DNA of 47,686 nt from positions 1-47,686 of the forward strand of contig CANKOY010000027.1 in NCBI GenBank assembly GCA_947484275.1, written 5' to 3'. Shown here one piece after another: positions 32,501-44,432 of the stretch (within the stretch, counting starts at the first letter, position 1; every line of letters begins with the position of its first letter). Source of the stretch: Planctomycetota bacterium. Lineage in GTDB: Bacteria > Planctomycetota > UBA1135 > GCA-002686595. The notes beneath the pieces were generated by a model. The model made no database searches. It was not told the origin of the DNA and saw only the letters and a program-made list of their open reading frames with translations. Both the position numbers and the translations under genes were made by a program.

Positions 32501-34390
32501 TCAGCGCAGAAAGCGCCGGCATTCCTCGGACAACTCCTGCAGGGCTCCCGCGCCGGACCTGAGCAGTTCCGTCTCGTCCTCCAGCGGCTTCCAGTCGTAC
32601 CCGTAACCCTCCACCAGACCCTTGTGCCCCTCCATGGGGATGTACAGGATCCCGCCGTCGCGCCACAGGGCTAGCTCCTGCCAGCCGGCGATCACGCGCA
32701 GACGCGTCGGATTCGGGTCGAACAGGTTCGTTCCCAGCGAATACCTCGGGCGCAGGGCGGGCGCGACACCGAGCATTTCGAGCAACGTCGGCGCCAGGTC
32801 GATGTGGCTGGTGGGTCTTTGTTCCTCACCCGGCTCGATGCCCGGCCCGCGCATCGCGAAGCTGACCCAAGTCTGTTCGGGCGTGTAGTTCGAAGTGTGG
32901 CCGAAGTGCCCGTGCTCGTAAAACTCCTCGCCGTGATCGCCGGTGACCACGACGATCGTGTTTTCCGCCAGGCCGTGGCGCTCGAGCGCGGCGAGCATGC
33001 GACCCGCGACTGCGTCCGCGGACGCGCAGGCATTCATGTAGCGGTTCTTCACGCGCGCGATCAGGCCGGCGTCGGGCTCGCCGCCCATCTTGAGGTAGTC
33101 GACGCGCTCCTCGTAGGGCTGAAAGGGCGTGAGCGCGGGATCCACGGAGTAGGTCTGGTGCGGTGAATCGAGCAAAGCGAATGCGAAGAACGGTTGTTTT
33201 GCATCGCGAACAGCGAGCCAGTCCTCGAAGTTCTTGGCGACGAGCTGGTCGCGCACGTACTTCTCCTGACCCTCGTGCTTGTCGAAAACCTGGTCCTCGA
33301 TCGTCACCCAGCAGGTCGAGCGGAACTCCGGTGAATTCATCGAGGCCGCGGACATCACACGCGGCTCGTAACCTGCCTCCATGAGGCTCGTCACGAGCAC
33401 CGGCGGCGCTTGCTCATTCAGGATCGACGGCCAATAGGATCCGTGGAGGCCGTACACCAAGGAGAAGATCCCAAAGCGCGTCGCATTGCCGCCGGAGAGG
33501 TGCTGCTGAAAGCGCCGGCCGCCCGCGGACCAGCGCGTGAGTTGCGGAGAAACCTCGGCCGTGAGCATGTCGCGTCGCAGGGAGTCGATCACGACGATCA
33601 GAACGTTGGGCCGCGGTCCATCCGCGGGCAAGCGCGGGCGCTCCAGGGGATACTGAATCAGCACGCCCGCCCCGGCCAATTCGACGCGCTCGCGCTTCGA
33701 AAGGTCGTAGCCCATTTTCTTGCCGATCAGACGCTTGATCGTCAGAGGCTGGTAGAGCGGGAACAGACGGCTGCGCGCCATCACGGAGCGATTGCGCGTC
33801 ATGTCGGCGTAGGCGTAGGTGCCTTTTTCGCCCAGGATCGCGGCGAACAGGCACAGACCTGCGATCCACGCCGGACGCTTGAACCAGCGCGACTGTGGGG
33901 CGCGCGCGGTCTGCGTGCGGCGCGCGCACCACGTCCAGAACCACCATTGTCCCAGGCCAACGACGAGCGCGACTGCGCCCACTTGCAACCACAGGCGCGC
34001 GTCGAGGTGGATCGCGTCCTCGGAGCCCGGGGTCGTGAGCTCGTGCCACACCAGACCGTTGAAGTGATAACGGAACATGCCGTAGATCACCGTGTCGGCG
34101 TAGAGCAACACGAGGAACAGAGTCCACAGCACAGCGTGCAGCGCCGCCAGGACGCGTACCGATGGGATCGCGAACGCCAGGATGCACAGGGGCAGGAAAA
34201 CGAGCGCGCCAATCATCGCCAGAGTCGAGACCAGAGCCCCTTGCATGAAGAACTCGGCGGCGAGTTCGCCGCTGCGCGACGAATGCGCGAGCCAGCGCTG
34301 CCCGATGATCGCCCCCAGGACGATGTTCGCCAGCCAGGCCCAGTAACAGGCGAGCAATCGCGCGCGGCGCGGGACCTGAACGTCGGCCAT
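32501..34390 (-). CDS. YejM/PbgA-like inner-membrane sulfatase-fold protein, paralogue 2
   Basis: 629 residues from MADVQVPRRARLLACYW. Five N-terminal membrane helices (to about residue 190) carry an AlkP/sulfatase-fold periplasmic domain: PNVLIVVIDSLRRDML, SGGNATRFGIFSLVYGLHGS with a candidate Thr nucleophile, and VVVTGDHGEEFYEHGHFGHT with Asp/His metal ligands. The architecture is that of E. coli YejM (PbgA/LapC), which has lost its metal ligands and senses LPS. Here they are kept, so a phosphotransferase or sulfatase activity on envelope lipids is possible. The ATG overlaps the stop of paralogue 1 as TGATG, so translation is coupled. It is followed by rlmL. Confidence 0.87.
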   Translation of the reverse strand: MADVQVPRRARLLACYWAWLANIVLGAIIGQRWLAHSSRSGELAAEFFMQGALVSTLAMIGALVFLPLCILAFAIPSVRVLAALHAVLWTLFLVLLYADTVIYGMFRYHFNGLVWHELTTPGSEDAIHLDARLWLQVGAVALVVGLGQWWFWTWCARRTQTARAPQSRWFKRPAWIAGLCLFAAILGEKGTYAYADMTRNRSVMARSRLFPLYQPLTIKRLIGKKMGYDLSKRERVELAGAGVLIQYPLERPRLPADGPRPNVLIVVIDSLRRDMLTAEVSPQLTRWSAGGRRFQQHLSGGNATRFGIFSLVYGLHGSYWPSILNEQAPPVLVTSLMEAGYEPRVMSAASMNSPEFRSTCWVTIEDQVFDKHEGQEKYVRDQLVAKNFEDWLAVRDAKQPFFAFALLDSPHQTYSVDPALTPFQPYEERVDYLKMGGEPDAGLIARVKNRYMNACASADAVAGRMLAALERHGLAENTIVVVTGDHGEEFYEHGHFGHTSNYTPEQTWVSFAMRGPGIEPGEEQRPTSHIDLAPTLLEMLGVAPALRPRYSLGTNLFDPNPTRLRVIAGWQELALWRDGGILYIPMEGHKGLVEGYGYDWKPLEDETELLRSGAGALQELSEECRRFLR

Positions 34391-36345
34391 CAGCGCGATC
34401 CTCGCGCGACTCTCGCACCAGACGGGGCAAGAAACATGGTGCAGGCCCGCGACAACTCCTGCAGGGCCTGCGCCTGTTCGGCGATCACGCGATCCTGGTC
34501 CGCCAGCAAATTCCAGTGGCTGTCGTAGGCCGCAAGCTCGAGCGGGCGCTCGATGTCGAGCGGCACGCGGAAAATTGCATCGGCCGTCCACAGACCAAGC
34601 TCATCCCAACCGGCGACGACGCGCTCGCGCTTCAGCGACGGCGAGAGCAGATTCCCCCCCACAGTCCAGGATCCGCGCAGCGACTCGGGCAGTCCGCAGG
34701 CTTCAAGCAGGGTCGCGGCCACATCCACATGGGAAGTCGGTCGGCGTTCGATTCCCGGCTCGATTCCCGGGCCGCGCAGGATCATTGGCACGCTGACTTG
34801 CTCTGGCGTGAAATTGGAGGTGTGCCCCCAATGGCCGTTCTCGGCGAATTCCTCGCCGTGATCGCCAGTGATCAGGACGATCGTGTTCTCGAGCTGACCG
34901 CTGCACTCCAGCGCATCGAGCATGGCTCCGGCAATGCTGTCGGCGTAGTACAGCGCATTCTGGTAGCGATTGCGCACGCGCTCGCGCAGCAACTCGTCAT
35001 GGGTGCGCGCCATTTCCAAATAGTCGAGTTCCTCGGCAAAGGGGCGGAAGGGCGTTTGATCCGCGGGGAAGTCGTAGGTCTGGTGCGCCGAATCCAGCAG
35101 CGCAAAGGCAAAGAACGGCGCGCTCGTTGTTTTGGGCTCCGCGATCCACTCTGCGAAGCGTCGACCTAACAACTCATCGCGCACCGCGCGCCGCTCTGAG
35201 GGAAATTGGTCCTCGACACTGGCTTGGATCGAGACCCAGGCCGTGCTCCGAAACTCTGGGAACTCCATCGACGCGCTGGAGAACACGCGCGCGCCGTATC
35301 CAGCCTGCATGAGCACATCGACGAGCAGCGGCGAGCGTTGCTCCTCGAGCACCGGCCACCAGTACGATCCGTGGAGGCCGTAGAGCAGCGAGAACAATCC
35401 AAAGCGCGTGGCGTTGCCGCCCGAAAGATGGTCCTCGAAGCGCCGCGCTCCCTGGGCGAACGCCCACAGTCTTGGAGTCACCTCGGGGTTGAGCATGTCC
35501 TTGCGCCACGAGTCCACGACGAGGATCAGGATGTTCGGTCGCGGGCTGTCGCTCGGCAATTGAAACGCGCCTGAAGGCAGGGCCAATCCGGCCCCCTCGC
35601 GGCGCACCTCGATGCGCGGCGCGCGCGCTTGAGCGGCATGGACGGTCCCGCCCATGAACTCCGACACGCGCAGGCGCGGATAGATGGGGAACATCTTTGA
35701 CATCGCCACCAGCTCGCGGTCGCGCGAGAGATCGGCGTCGGCGTAAATGGTCTTCTCCACGGCGATCGAGCCGGCGAACAGGAACACCAGGCCGTACGCC
35801 GAGCGCAGTTGATTGCGGCCGCGCGTGCGCTCGATGCGCAGCCAGGCGAGCTTCCACAGGAGCCACTGCCCGATCGAGAACAGCGCGAACATCGCGATCC
35901 CCAGGGCCCAGATTCGCGCGCCGAGGTGGTAGGAATCCTGGGAGCCGCGCGTGGTCAGGAGATTCCAGGCAGCGCCGTTCAGGTGATAGTGGTAGAGGCC
36001 GAACACCCGGGTGTCGATGAACAGCGTCAGGTGGAACAGGGACCAGGTCAGGGTCTGGGCCACGAGGAACGTCCGCTCCCCCAGGCGCGAGACAGCGGCG
36101 AGGGCCAGGAACGACCCAGGCACCAGGGCCAGGGTGAGGAGCGAAGTCAAAAGTCCGGCGTGGGCGAAACACCACAGCCGCGGCCCCAAATCAGGCGGCA
36201 GCGAGTCCAGGTACGAGGTGCCGATCAAGCAGGCGAGGCCCAGGTTGGCCAACCCAACGAACAGGGTCGCCCGCAGTCGCCCGGGCCGTGGAACACGGAC
36301 AGCGCCCGCACCGAGGTCTGCCAACGCTGACGATGTGGCCGACAT
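34390..36345 (-). CDS. YejM/PbgA-like inner-membrane sulfatase-fold protein, paralogue 1
   Basis: 651 residues from MSATSSALADLGAGAVRVPR. It has the same layout as the next gene: five hydrophobic N-terminal segments, an Arg-rich linker, then a periplasmic AlkP-fold domain. Key parts are PNILILVVDSWRKDML, HLSGGNATRFGLFSLLYGLH, ENTIVLITGDHGEEFAENGH and GHTSNFTPEQVSVPMILRGPGIEPG. The two proteins align along their whole length, so they arose by tandem duplication. The start at 36345 is chosen because the membrane domain begins soon after; the open frame upstream is Pro/Ser-rich and not conserved. The envelope-lipid role is inferred from E. coli YejM. Confidence 0.87.
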   Translation of the reverse strand: MSATSSALADLGAGAVRVPRPGRLRATLFVGLANLGLACLIGTSYLDSLPPDLGPRLWCFAHAGLLTSLLTLALVPGSFLALAAVSRLGERTFLVAQTLTWSLFHLTLFIDTRVFGLYHYHLNGAAWNLLTTRGSQDSYHLGARIWALGIAMFALFSIGQWLLWKLAWLRIERTRGRNQLRSAYGLVFLFAGSIAVEKTIYADADLSRDRELVAMSKMFPIYPRLRVSEFMGGTVHAAQARAPRIEVRREGAGLALPSGAFQLPSDSPRPNILILVVDSWRKDMLNPEVTPRLWAFAQGARRFEDHLSGGNATRFGLFSLLYGLHGSYWWPVLEEQRSPLLVDVLMQAGYGARVFSSASMEFPEFRSTAWVSIQASVEDQFPSERRAVRDELLGRRFAEWIAEPKTTSAPFFAFALLDSAHQTYDFPADQTPFRPFAEELDYLEMARTHDELLRERVRNRYQNALYYADSIAGAMLDALECSGQLENTIVLITGDHGEEFAENGHWGHTSNFTPEQVSVPMILRGPGIEPGIERRPTSHVDVAATLLEACGLPESLRGSWTVGGNLLSPSLKRERVVAGWDELGLWTADAIFRVPLDIERPLELAAYDSHWNLLADQDRVIAEQAQALQELSRACTMFLAPSGARVARGSR

Positions 36346-36654
36346 GCCGGGTACATCGTAGCGATTCACTGGGCCGGGGCCGGACCTCGACGCTGTGGGC
36401 CCCCGCATGGGTTGTGGATCTGACCGCCTGGGGTGAATCCCACGTGACTGCTGCCGCGCTGGCTCCTGTGGTTGGGCCGATCCTCGCGATCCGGCTGCGG
36501 GCGGCCACACAACCATCACCGGCTCACCTGCGCCAGGATTGCCCGCCACAACCTAGCGCCCGCAGGGAAATGGATCGGATTCGCATTGGGCGCGTCCAGT
36601 TCGCTTGTGCCCGTGGAACACCCTGCGTAAGCTCGTCGCCCCTCACGGTCCTGC
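36346..36654. other. 309-bp divergent gene-free stretch between the sulfatase genes and tRNA-Ser
   Basis: No convincing gene in either direction. It must carry the promoter of the minus-strand sulfatase/rlmL operon and that of the tRNA. Apart from the candidate promoter listed separately, nothing recognisable is seen. Confidence 0.4.
36605..36633 (+). promoter_or_regulatory. Candidate sigma-70 promoter for tRNA-Ser(GCU)
   Basis: TTGTGC (36605-36610), 17-bp spacer, then TAAGCT (36628-36633), ending 21 bp before the tRNA. Spacing and hexamers fit a vegetative promoter; planctomycete promoters are poorly characterised, so this is tentative. Confidence 0.35.
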
Positions 36655-36746
36655 GGAGTGGTGGCAGAGTGGCCGAATGCGCTAGATTGCTAATCTGGTG
36701 TCTCTTTTATTGGGGACCGCGGGTTCGAATCCCGCCCACTCCGCCA
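36655..36746 (+). tRNA. tRNA-Ser(GCU)
   Basis: 92 nt class II tRNA. Acceptor GGAGTGG/CCACTCC, anticodon stem CTAGA/TCTGG with loop TTGCTAA giving GCT, long variable arm, GGTTCGAATCC T-loop and encoded CCA. Reads AGC/AGU serine codons. Confidence 0.96.
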
Positions 36747-36831
36747 TCCCGGGTCTGGCCGCTTGATCCGGGAGCGCTAACCAGCGATTCTCGAAGCGCC
36801 GCGCCGGATGCTCATCGGCTCACGGCGATCC

Positions 36832-37371
36832 ATGCAACTCCCGAGATTACTCCTCGCTCTCGCCCTGGCCGCGGGCACGCTTGCGTGCCGCGCCACACGG
36901 GAAATGGTGATCTCGAGCGACCCGCCGGGCGCGGACATTCGCCTCGACGGCGTCCTCCTGAGCCAGCAGACGCCCGCGCGCATCCCCTTCAAGGATTACG
37001 GCGTACGTCGGGTCGCGCTTTACCGCGACGGGTACATCACCTACTCCGAGATCTTTGACGTCAGCCCGCCCTGGTACGCCTACTTTCCCATCGACATCCT
37101 GAGTGAGATCGTGTTTCCAGTGGGCTGGCGCGACCGGCATCGACTGCGGGTAAAGCTCGAGCCCGGGGACACGAAAGTAGAAGCGCCAGAATTGCTCAAG
37201 GTCGTGCAACGCGCCGAGAACCTGCGGCGCGCGGGTCCCAACGGGCCTCGGGAGGAAGCGAGGGAGGCGCGGCGCGCGCCGCGAAAAATGACTGACGAGC
37301 CAGAGCTCGTCCCCGAGCCCGTCCCCGCAATCGTCCCCCCAGCGCCGGCGGGGGCCGGAGGCGGACTGTGA
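36832..37371 (+). CDS. PEGA-domain lipoprotein
   Basis: 179 residues from MQLPRLLLALALAAGTLAC, a signal peptide ending in a lipobox (LAC). A PEGA domain follows: SSDPPGADIRLDGVLLSQQT then YGVRRVALYRDGYITYSE, a small beta-fold common in surface and cell-wall proteins. The C-terminal third is Glu/Arg/Pro-rich and probably flexible. An ATG at 36808 would add eight residues. The TGA overlaps the murD GTG as GTGA, so the two genes are translationally coupled, which suggests a link to the cell envelope. Function otherwise unknown. Confidence 0.82.
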   Translation: MQLPRLLLALALAAGTLACRATREMVISSDPPGADIRLDGVLLSQQTPARIPFKDYGVRRVALYRDGYITYSEIFDVSPPWYAYFPIDILSEIVFPVGWRDRHRLRVKLEPGDTKVEAPELLKVVQRAENLRRAGPNGPREEAREARRAPRKMTDEPELVPEPVPAIVPPAPAGAGGGL

Positions 37372-38780
37372 ATCCTGTCCACGCCCGCTGGCGCGGAAAA
37401 CGCGCCACGGTCATGGGCCTGGGCCTGTTCGGCGGCGGCGTGGAAACCGCGCGGTACCTGGCCCAGCTCGGGATGCGGGTCACGGTCACGGACCTGCGCA
37501 CGGCCCAGACCCTGGCGGAGTCTCTGCGGGCCCTGGAAGGTCTCCCGCTGACCTATGAACTGGGCGCCCATCGCGAGCGCGACTTCACCGACAGCGACCT
37601 GGTCGTCGCGAATCCCGCGGTCTCCCCGAGCGATCGGTTCCTTGCCAGCGCGCGAGCCGCGGGCGTGACGGTCACGTCGGAGATGGCGCTGTTTCTCGAG
37701 GCCTGTCCGGCGCAGGTGGTGGCGGTAACTGGCACCCAAGGCAAGAGTTCCACCAGCCACGCCATCGACCATTTCCTGCGCGCCTCGGGCTTTCGCTCGC
37801 ACCTCGGCGGCAACATAGGCCGCTCGCTGCTCAGCGCCCTGACCTCCCTTGGGGAGGACGATTGGGTCGTCCTGGAGATCTCCTCCTATCAACTGGAGGC
37901 GCTTCCGCCCGCGATCGGCGGCGAGCACGCTCTTGGGAACCGCGTGGCCGCGGTGTGCGCCACAAACGTCCTCGCCGACCACCTGGAGCGCCACCGCACA
38001 CTCGAGGCCTACGAGGCAGCAAAGCGTCGCATCCTGGAGCTCGCGCGAGCCAAGACGCACGTGGTCCTGTCCGCGGACGATCCGCGCACGTCAGCTTGGC
38101 GCGTCGAACGCGGGCGCCCCCTGTTCTTCTCCCCGACAGGCCACCTTCACGCCCGCGCACGCCTGTGGGCTGGAGAATTCCAGTTGGACGGCGTGCGCCT
38201 GGGCCACCTGGAGGATCTCAAGCTCCCTGGCACTTTCCAGCGCGACAACACACTGGCGGCATTGTCGACTGCCTGCGCCCTCGGGGCTGAGCCCGCGCTG
38301 CTCGCACGGGCCGTCTCGACACTTACCGGTCTCGAGCATCGCCTCCAAGACCTTGGCCTCCGCGGCGGTCATCGCGTCTGGGACAACGGAGTCTCCACCA
38401 CGCCGGATTCCACGGTCGCCGCGCTGCGGTCGATCACGGGGCCCACGGTCTTGATTTGCGGCGGCCAGCCCAAGCTCGACCTCGCTCTCGACGCCATGGT
38501 TGCCGAGGCGCGCAGCAACGTGCGCTGCGTGATCAGCTTCGGCGCCGCTGCTGAGTCGATCCGGGCAGCATTTTCACGGGGCGGTCTGGCCGCAGTCGCT
38601 GTATCCACCGTCGAGGATGCGGTGCGCGAAGCCTACGGCAGGGCCATCCCAGGGGACGAATTGCTGTTCTCGCCGGCCTGCGCAAGTTTCGATCAGTACC
38701 GCAACTTCAAGGATCGCGCCCTGGCGTTCCAGCGCGCCCTGCCTGCCTGCGACGCCGTCGAACTCGGCGCGCAGAATTGA
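37368..38780 (+). CDS. murD: UDP-N-acetylmuramoyl-L-alanine--D-glutamate ligase
   Basis: Adds D-glutamate to UDP-MurNAc-Ala in peptidoglycan synthesis. 470 residues with the Rossmann N-terminal domain (VMGLGLFGGGVETARYLAQL), the ATP P-loop VAVTGTQGKSSTSHAID (with Gln where Asn is usual in TGTNGKS), DWVVLEISSYQLEAL, the central-domain DHLERH metal region and the C-terminal ligase domain ending FSPACASFDQYRNFKDRALA, the canonical MurD end motif. The GTG start overlaps the PEGA stop codon. Its presence fits a peptidoglycan-containing planctomycete. No other mur/fts genes flank it. Confidence 0.94.
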   Translation: MNPVHARWRGKRATVMGLGLFGGGVETARYLAQLGMRVTVTDLRTAQTLAESLRALEGLPLTYELGAHRERDFTDSDLVVANPAVSPSDRFLASARAAGVTVTSEMALFLEACPAQVVAVTGTQGKSSTSHAIDHFLRASGFRSHLGGNIGRSLLSALTSLGEDDWVVLEISSYQLEALPPAIGGEHALGNRVAAVCATNVLADHLERHRTLEAYEAAKRRILELARAKTHVVLSADDPRTSAWRVERGRPLFFSPTGHLHARARLWAGEFQLDGVRLGHLEDLKLPGTFQRDNTLAALSTACALGAEPALLARAVSTLTGLEHRLQDLGLRGGHRVWDNGVSTTPDSTVAALRSITGPTVLICGGQPKLDLALDAMVAEARSNVRCVISFGAAAESIRAAFSRGGLAAVAVSTVEDAVREAYGRAIPGDELLFSPACASFDQYRNFKDRALAFQRALPACDAVELGAQN

Positions 38781-38960
38781 ACTGCAGGCAGGCGGCCCCC
38801 CTTCGGGGCCACTCCCGGCCCCCCCGCGGCCTCCTTCTGCGGACCGTCATCCCCCAGACGGGTGAGGATTCGCGGGAAGGATGCTAAGAAGTAGGCAACC
38901 TGTTTGATCTTTCCCGCGTCGAAGCCACGGGAAGCGGCCTCAGCGACACCCACGCCACCC

Positions 38961-39470
38961 ATGAACGTCTGCTCCAGTTGCGCCCAGGCGAAGGCGACGG
39001 TCCTCGTGACCGAGCTCCTCCACGGCCCCGATGCTTCGACGCCCGTGGAAGTGCGCGAACAAGAGTTGTGCGAGGCCTGCGCGCAGGGTCAGAAGCTCCC
39101 GAACAATCCCGCGCCGAAGACGCCCCAGGACATCCTGAAGTTGCTTCACGCGTCGACGCTTCGCATCCGTCGCGAGCCGGCGATCCAGTGCCCTGACTGC
39201 GGCATGACACTGCTCGAGTTCCGCCAAAAGGGGCGCATGGGTTGTCCGAAGGATTATGAAGTTTTCGGCGGCCACGCCCGTGAACTGCTCGAACGGATCC
39301 ACGGTGCTACGCAGCATGTCGGTCGCTTGCCCGGACAGGATCCGGCCGTGGTCGAGCGCGCGCGCCGCATGGGCGAGCTGCAGAAGGAACTCGAAGCCGC
39401 CATTCGCCAGGAGGCCTACGAACAAGCGGCACGCCTGCGCGACGAACTGAAGTCGCTGCAGTCCTCCTGA
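38961..39470 (+). CDS. mcsA: McsA-like zinc-finger/UVR-motif protein
   Basis: 169 residues from MNVCSSCAQAKATVLVTELL. It has three or four CxxC pairs (CSSC, CEAC, CPDC and a GCPKDYEVF element) and a C-terminal UvrB/UvrC motif (ELEAAIRQEAYEQAARLRDEL). This is the McsA organisation; in Bacillus McsA is the partner and activator of the arginine kinase McsB in the ClpC system. No mcsB or ctsR is adjacent here, but clpC follows 284 bp downstream. It may act as an adaptor for ClpC on its own. The start is chosen at the first cysteine block. Confidence 0.87.
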   Translation: MNVCSSCAQAKATVLVTELLHGPDASTPVEVREQELCEACAQGQKLPNNPAPKTPQDILKLLHASTLRIRREPAIQCPDCGMTLLEFRQKGRMGCPKDYEVFGGHARELLERIHGATQHVGRLPGQDPAVVERARRMGELQKELEAAIRQEAYEQAARLRDELKSLQSS

Positions 39471-39754
39471 GATCCGGCCTCCCGCGCGGAATTTCCGCGA
39501 ACACTTCGCCGCCAGAGCTGGAAGAGCGGCTTGATGTGCTGGCGGGCTCGCGAGGCTCAAAATTGGCCCGAATAGGCCTCCTTGGATCTCAACCCAGCCC
39601 TCCACTACCATCCTTCCAGGGATTGTCCTCCGCAGACGATCAACCTCCGGGGCCTTGAAGGACGAAAAGCTAGACCTCAGAGAGCCCTCACACATCCCCC
39701 GGCCGACAACCGCAGTTCGCGGATCCAGGCCGGCGCACGCACCAAGGAAACTCC

Positions 39755-42304
<2,550 letters not shown>

Positions 42305-42331
42305 GCCTGAGGCGCTTCGCGCCATCCGACC

Positions 42332-42368
42332 GCAAGCCGTCCGAGTCCACTCGACTCGGGCGGCTTGC
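42332..42368. terminator. Bidirectional intrinsic terminator between clpC and a convergent PPIase gene
   Basis: GCAAGCCGTCCGAGTC pairs with GACTCGGGCGGCTTGC (one G-T pair) across a five-base loop; a T-rich TTGTTGATT follows on the plus strand. It lies between convergent genes, so it can serve both. Confidence 0.88.
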
Positions 42369-42388
42369 TTGTTGATTGAACTGCGAGG

Positions 42389-44302
42389 CTAGCGATTCAT
42401 CCCGTCGAGCAATTCGATCTTCGCCTTGTTCACCAGCACGTTGCGGTAGAGGTTCAGGTCGGTCCGGCGCGGAGGCTCGAGTCGCATCTGCTCCGCGAGC
42501 ACTTCCCGGACCGCATCGAATTTTGTTTCCTCGCGCGCGGTCACCTGCAGGATCACGAAACAGGTGCCGAACTCCATGGCATCGGTGACGCCCCCCACTG
42601 GAAGTCCAAGCACGGCCTTCGCCACAGTTCCGGGCCAAAGATCGGCGCGAAAGCGCGCGTCCAATGTTCCGCCGAGCGCCGCGCTCGGGGGGTCCTCCGA
42701 ATGTTGCCGCGCCAGTGAGGCGAAGTCTCCGCCGTCGCGAACGATGCGCGCCAGGGCGTCGCCACGCACGCGCACGGATTGCATCGCGGCCGCGGTGCGA
42801 GCCTGAAGTTGCTCGGGAGTCTCGCCCTCCGCACCAGGGGAAACGAGCACGTTCAGCAGGATCATGCGCGCTTGGATCGAATTGCCGTCCTTGCCGTAGA
42901 CATCTTCGAAGCGCAAACGCACGGCTTCGGGCGGAATCACGCGGTCCAGCAGGATCAACCGCTCGCACAGCAACTCGATGCGCATGCGGATGTCTAGATC
43001 GTGCAGGAACATCGCTTCGTCGCGGCTTTCCATGCTCAGCTGCGCGCGCCAGGCTTCGCGGCTGCCCTTGTGGTCGAGCTTGATCAGGCGCGTGAGGTAC
43101 TCCTCCGTGCGCGCGCGGACATCGGCCTGGGTGACTTCGATGCCTCTGCGCAGCGCTTCGTTGATCACCACGCGCTGTTCGACAAAGGCCGGAAAGCTCG
43201 CTTCGCCGCGCGTGCGCATGAACCAACGCCCGTAGGTCGCCCGCGAGACAGGCTCGCCGTCAATGGTCATCGCCGTCGCCAGTGCGGCGCTCTCCACGTT
43301 TGTCGCTGGATCCACGAAAAGGCTCGGCAGAACTTCGATGCGCGCCGCATCCACAAGCGCGTTTCGGAAGGTCCCCGTCTCGTCTTGCTCCGGGCCGCGC
43401 TCCTCCAGGCGCGCCACCAGTTCGCCGCGCACTCCCTCCAGCGGCGTGTGCACGAGCCCGTCGACGCGCACGATCCACCAGCCGCCTTTGGCGTAGACCG
43501 GTTCAGAGATGTCGCCCGCGGAAAGCTGATCCATGACCGCAAGGAAATTGTGTGGCCAGCCGTACTGCCGATAGCCTCCGCGAGATTTAGCCCCATTGGA
43601 GCGCGACGATTCGTCGTCGCTAGCTTCGAGCGCAACCTTGGCGAAGTCCTCTCCGGCCACAATGCGCGCACGCAGTTCCATCGCCCGCAGGCGTCTCGCT
43701 TCCATTTCCGCCAGCCGCAGACGCTCCTTCTCAGGGGCTGGAAGAATGTCCTCGGGCGTCAGGAACACGCAGCGCAGAAAGAGCATCGACAGGTCGTAGG
43801 CGCGCCCGCCGCGGCCGTAGGAGAGCTCCCACTCGCGTTCGATCTTGACCTCGGGCACGACGCGGTCGATCGCGACGCTTTTCTTCGTCAAGAATTCGAT
43901 CTCCAATTCCTGCGTGCGCTGGGCGCGGATGCCCGACTCGGTGCGCTGGGTCCGCGCCAATTCGCTGAGCCAACCCTCCTTCGATCCGAAGAACGCGCCG
44001 TCGATGCGAAGCTTGAGTTGACGGTCGAGTTCCGAGATCACCTCCTCGGGCGCGAGACCCACGCCGCGGCGCCGTGCCTCCTTCTCGATCAGGTAGTCGC
44101 CCGCGAAGATCGTTGCCGAGCGCGCGCCGAAAGTGTCGAGCATCCAGTGGGAGTACTCCTCCAGGCTGATCTCCTCGCCGTCGAGGCGCATGACGGGCGC
44201 GTTCTGGGACGCCGGCCGCCAGTCGGGGGCCACGGATTCAGATTGCACCGCAGGCGCGGGGATCGGGACCAGGAACAGGAGCGCAGGGAGCAGGTGAATC
44301 AT
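42389..44302 (-). CDS. Exported double-parvulin peptidyl-prolyl isomerase (SurA/PrsA-like)
   Basis: 637 residues. A signal peptide (MIHLLPALLFLVPIPAPAV) is followed by a SurA-type N-terminal helical domain, then two PPIC/parvulin-like domains. One is around RARIVAGEDFAKVALEASDD ...GGWWIVRVDG. The second is around DGGDFASLARQHSEDPPSAALGG...GTCFVILQVTAREETKF. It probably folds exported or outer-membrane proteins in the periplasm. The first domain seems more degenerate. It is convergent with clpC and divergent from dprA. The ATG at 44302 is the first good start with a signal peptide. Confidence 0.8.
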   Translation of the reverse strand: MIHLLPALLFLVPIPAPAVQSESVAPDWRPASQNAPVMRLDGEEISLEEYSHWMLDTFGARSATIFAGDYLIEKEARRRGVGLAPEEVISELDRQLKLRIDGAFFGSKEGWLSELARTQRTESGIRAQRTQELEIEFLTKKSVAIDRVVPEVKIEREWELSYGRGGRAYDLSMLFLRCVFLTPEDILPAPEKERLRLAEMEARRLRAMELRARIVAGEDFAKVALEASDDESSRSNGAKSRGGYRQYGWPHNFLAVMDQLSAGDISEPVYAKGGWWIVRVDGLVHTPLEGVRGELVARLEERGPEQDETGTFRNALVDAARIEVLPSLFVDPATNVESAALATAMTIDGEPVSRATYGRWFMRTRGEASFPAFVEQRVVINEALRRGIEVTQADVRARTEEYLTRLIKLDHKGSREAWRAQLSMESRDEAMFLHDLDIRMRIELLCERLILLDRVIPPEAVRLRFEDVYGKDGNSIQARMILLNVLVSPGAEGETPEQLQARTAAAMQSVRVRGDALARIVRDGGDFASLARQHSEDPPSAALGGTLDARFRADLWPGTVAKAVLGLPVGGVTDAMEFGTCFVILQVTAREETKFDAVREVLAEQMRLEPPRRTDLNLYRNVLVNKAKIELLDGMNR

Positions 44303-44432
44303 TGCCGTCCCATCCTAAACGTCGCCCGAGCTCGAAGCCTCCGGGATCGATCGTCGCGGACGTGAAGCCCCGATCCCGGCGCAATTCCAGAGATTTGCGG
44401 GCGCCAGGGCCACGTGGCGAGGTCGTGCAGGT

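Noticed and set aside
39471..39754. CIRCE or CtsR heat-shock operator upstream of clpC
   Set aside because: No TTAGCACTC-type inverted repeat or CtsR heptad repeat was found in the 284-bp gap.
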